This document shows, piece by piece, positions 5,546-7,160 of a stretch of DNA of 7,160 nt. Position 1 is the first letter of the stretch; every line of letters begins with the position of its first letter. The DNA is from JANQRV01 sp964533785 (lineage in GTDB: Bacteria; Bacteroidota; Bacteroidia; Chitinophagales; Saprospiraceae): the NCBI GenBank assembly GCA_964533785.1, contig CAZHNG010000344.1:1-7160 (forward strand), given 5' to 3'. The notes under the pieces are model-generated. The model searched no databases and was not told where the DNA came from. It worked only from the letters and a program-made list of their open reading frames with translations. A program made the translations under genes and the position numbers.

Positions 5546-5734
5546 AATGTGATGGCATGGCGGGCTTTGGTGCAAATTTCGGTGAAAGTTGGTTCTTCGT
5601 CACTTTTGGTGGAAAGCTGATCATTGGAAGTTGTTGCTGGAGCCTCCAGGTTTAATCCATTTTTCTAATCATTGTTTAAATATATGTTATTCAAGCACTT
5701 GTAATGTTTAGGTCGAAACCAAAAGTTCGGTTAA

Positions 5735-5956
5735 CTTCAGTCGATTATTCAAAAGGAGGCTAGAACCTCATTTGAGGACGCTTATCAAGGGCATTATGAG
5801 CGTTTTCTGGCCTATGCGATGGACGTCTTTGATGAGATTTATGCACATTCCATCCCGGAAAGCATTCGCTATTACATCGATTATGAAGCCTTTGCCCGGG
5901 AACTGCAGGCTGAAGGATATTTTCATGAAGCCGGTCATATCTTCCGGCCGGTGTAA
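5735..5956 (+). pseudogene. ardA: C-terminal fragment of an ArdA-type antirestriction protein
   Basis: The frame running from a TAA at 5732-5734 to the TAA at 5954-5956 gives 73 residues without an early start codon: TSFEDAYQGHYERFLAYA, then FDEIYAHSIPESIRYYIDYE, then AFARELQAEGYFHEAGHIFR-PV. This is the C-terminal third of ArdA, the DNA-mimic inhibitor of type I restriction enzymes found on plasmids and conjugative elements: the acidic, aromatic-rich F.dAYqG segment, the IPE.l.YYiDYEaFArdLe core and the G..F terminal strand are all recognisable. ArdA is usually about 165-190 aa, so the first ~100 residues are absent and the upstream 190 bp do not encode them. The first ATG in frame (at about 5819) would leave under 50 residues. 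I judge it a 5'-deleted remnant. It is the best sign that this part derives from a mobile element. Confidence 0.8.
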
Positions 5957-5977
5957 GGGTTTCTCTATAGAGGGCCT

Positions 5978-6520
5978 ATGTACCCCCCTGCTCTGTTTTT
6001 TAGACTGACATATAACAGCGCTTATTTTTCAACCCTTATCCCCCAGTTTATCGACCATGCCCCTGCTATAGCCGAAAAAGTCTTAATAAATAGTAAAGAG
6101 TGGAATCAGAACTATAATTGTGAAAGTTCTGTTGGTTCATTTCGTTTTCTTATATTTATAAAAAATAAGTTTGTGAATGCAGATAAAAATTACCTTCCTG
6201 AATTTCACGACTCAGAGCTTTGCTCTGCTCGCATTGAAGACCTTAAACACATCGTCTTCACCCTCGAATTTTACGATGATTCCATTCAGGATTACAAAAG
6301 AGCGGAATTGAAATTCCTGGAAACCAGCTTCCTTCTGCATGACCAGTTTTCATTTGATGAGGTTGAGGAAGCACAAATCTATAATCTTCAAATCGAAAAA
6401 GCAGAGCAAAGGAACCCCAATAAGCAAAATGCTTCCTGGTGCAGATGCGAATTGTATTGGAAGGATAAAAACCCAATCCTTTGGTTTGAATTTGAATCCT
6501 TTGAATTTAAATGGCTGTGA
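5978..6520 (+). CDS. Hypothetical protein, 180 aa, FHDSE-containing
   Basis: I cannot name a family. The ORF is in the same frame as the ArdA fragment, starting 21 nt after its stop, so the first ~60 codons may simply be read-through of non-coding DNA: MYPPALFFRLTYN lies over a C-run and the DNA is otherwise AT-rich. The more protein-like part begins near residue 66 (GTG at 6173 is a possible start): NYLPEFHDSELCSARIEDLK (71-90), beta-strand-like HIVFTLEFYD (91-100), and a C-terminal set of alternating aromatic strands, CRCELYWKDKNPILWFEFESF (155-175). Short proteins opening with a LP.FHDSE.. segment and ending in such strands are often annotated as hypothetical or immunity-like; that is a resemblance, not an assignment. 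No signal peptide or membrane segment. Start uncertain, reading frame plausible. Confidence 0.5.
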   Translation: MYPPALFFRLTYNSAYFSTLIPQFIDHAPAIAEKVLINSKEWNQNYNCESSVGSFRFLIFIKNKFVNADKNYLPEFHDSELCSARIEDLKHIVFTLEFYDDSIQDYKRAELKFLETSFLLHDQFSFDEVEEAQIYNLQIEKAEQRNPNKQNASWCRCELYWKDKNPILWFEFESFEFKWL

Positions 6521-6616
6521 TAACAATGACCTATCAAATCTATAGCGCCGGTATACCTTGCGTAATTTATTGACCTTTGTTTATAGTGCGCGATCTTGCG
6601 TTTTGAAGGTGCATTC

Positions 6617-6829
6617 ATGAGTTACAAATTCCCCATCCATGTTTCGGAGGTTAAACTCACCTACGAAACCAAAATCAAAGCCAAAGACCGGCCGCAAATA
6701 CACGGTGCCAATGATGCGTACTGGGTCTTGGAATCTAATTGGAGCGACCAAATTAGATTGCTGGCAGAATTTAACATCTTGCTCCTGGATCAATCCGATC
6801 GTGTCATGGGTATGAGCCATGTTTCCTAA
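6617..6829 (+). pseudogene. Truncated RadC-like JAB-domain protein
   Basis: The 70-aa product begins MSYKFPIHVSEVKLTYETKI and ends LLAEFNILLLDQSDRVMGMS-HVS before TAA. This is the start of the RadC-like JAB/MPN domain as found in Bacteroidota mobile elements, including the conserved WS..I.L.EEF..LLLnra.rvlG...vS run. Intact proteins continue SxGGI.GTv.D and reach the metal-binding HxH...S..D (JAMM) motif; here the serine is followed by TAA, then in the same frame GGG GGC ATA (G-G-I), so one base change (for example AAA or AAG to TAA) ended the gene, after which similarity fades. The catalytic part is gone. ATG at 6617 is preferred over the upstream TTG at 6596 because GAAGG at 6605-6609 gives a ribosome binding site 7 nt before it. 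RadC-like JAB and ArdA genes commonly travel together on conjugative elements, which fits the neighbour at 5735. Confidence 0.75.
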
Positions 6830-6921
6830 GGGGGCATATTGCTAGTATGGCTAGCCGCTGGGATTCAGTGAAATTACTGCTCTTCATCAAATATTTTTTT
6901 GAAAGTTAGATAATTTTTAAA

Positions 6922-7160
6922 CTAACGCTCTACTTTTATTTGGGTGCGCCAATTGGGAAGCGTACATGGGGTGTTAAAGTTTTTTAAATCAATTTTTAAC
7001 AGATCCGGAAACTTTAAAATAGACATATCATCGACTAGAAACTTGACTTCCCACCCCAGAATATAGCTCTTATCTGAATAGGTATCTACGATCTCCAATA
7101 AAGTAAATGGGTGCAGCCCAAATCTGATGTAAAGTAACGACGAGGAAAGAAAGGCGGTTA
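6922..7160 (-). CDS. C-terminal end of an unknown protein running off the window
   Basis: A - strand frame stays open from the right window edge to TAG at 6922-6924, giving 78 residues of the C-terminus. It reads LLYIRFGLHPFTLLEIVDTY, then SDKSYILGWEVKFLVDD, then MSILKFPDLLKIDLKNFNTP, ending NWRTQIKVER. Alternating hydrophobic and charged residues suggest beta strands and a helix; no motif, signal or membrane segment is recognisable. The start lies beyond the window, so neither length nor family can be given. It converges with the truncated RadC-like fragment, with about 90 bp between their stops. The balanced composition and the absence of stops over 78 codons in AT-rich DNA make it likely real. 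Confidence 0.55.
   Translation of the reverse strand, partial: TAFLSSSLLYIRFGLHPFTLLEIVDTYSDKSYILGWEVKFLVDDMSILKFPDLLKIDLKNFNTPCTLPNWRTQIKVER

Noticed and set aside
5637..5649. CTGGAGCCTCCAG hairpin after ferritin as its terminator
   Set aside because: Only four base pairs are possible with a realistic loop, it is 90 bp past the stop and no T-run follows directly.
5772..6008. + strand frame of 78 codons
   Set aside because: Runs through the ArdA remnant in a different frame; the ArdA frame is the one with family similarity.
6258..6618. - strand frames at 6258-6476 and 6388-6618, and + frame 6339-6545
   Set aside because: Shadows of the 180-aa + strand ORF; no motif or start signal.
6581..6820. 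- strand 79-codon frame
   Set aside because: Antisense to the RadC-like fragment, which has clear family wording.
1..7160. CRISPR array, tRNA or rRNA genes
   Set aside because: No regularly spaced direct repeats, no tRNA cloverleaf with T-arm motif, and no rRNA-like stretch were seen on reading both strands.

Overview
This window looks like chromosomal accessory DNA from a member of the Bacteroidota. The pointers are one good TTG-N19-TAnnTTTG-type promoter, mostly weak or absent Shine-Dalgarno sequences in front of genes, low to moderate GC, and protein fragments (an S9 peptidase, a RadC-like JAB protein, ArdA) whose wording resembles Bacteroidota versions. This lineage assignment is an inference from the sequence; no search was run.

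Layout, left to right. Positions 95-209 hold the 3' end of a degraded group II intron on the + strand: a decayed domain V and a well-formed domain VI with a bulged branch-point A. Tail to tail with it, on the - strand, is a 223-aa protein carrying an R...STS...ExE ADP-ribosyltransferase signature. Then come, all on the - strand, a 95-aa helix-turn-helix protein, a 241-aa membrane-anchored NERD nuclease-domain protein with a C4 zinc ribbon, an unrecognised basic 130-aa protein, and a two-gene DUF433/DUF5615 toxin-antitoxin operon whose genes overlap by 4 nt (GTGA). Positions 3676-4178 are gene-poor: a possible 52-codon - strand ORF and a striking GC-rich 10-bp inverted repeat that on the - strand is followed by six T. 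A 111-aa unknown gene (4179-4514, -) starts inside a fragment of an S9-family peptidase gene.

The right half has one confident housekeeping gene, a non-haem ferritin (5024-5545, +) with an intact ferroxidase centre. After it lies a small graveyard of mobile-element accessory genes: a start-less C-terminal third of an ArdA antirestriction protein (5735-5956), an unrecognised 180-aa ORF in the same frame, and the N-terminal half of a RadC-like JAB protein cut off by a stop codon (6617-6829). A - strand gene of unknown function runs off the right edge (6922-7160).

Taken together, the window reads as a turnover region: a toxin-antitoxin pair, a candidate ADP-ribosylating effector, a nuclease-domain protein and decayed plasmid or conjugative-element genes, with ferritin as a stable island. 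No multi-gene new system can be demonstrated. The best candidates for novelty are the orphan ADP-ribosyltransferase and the structured leader-like element at 3880-3955.
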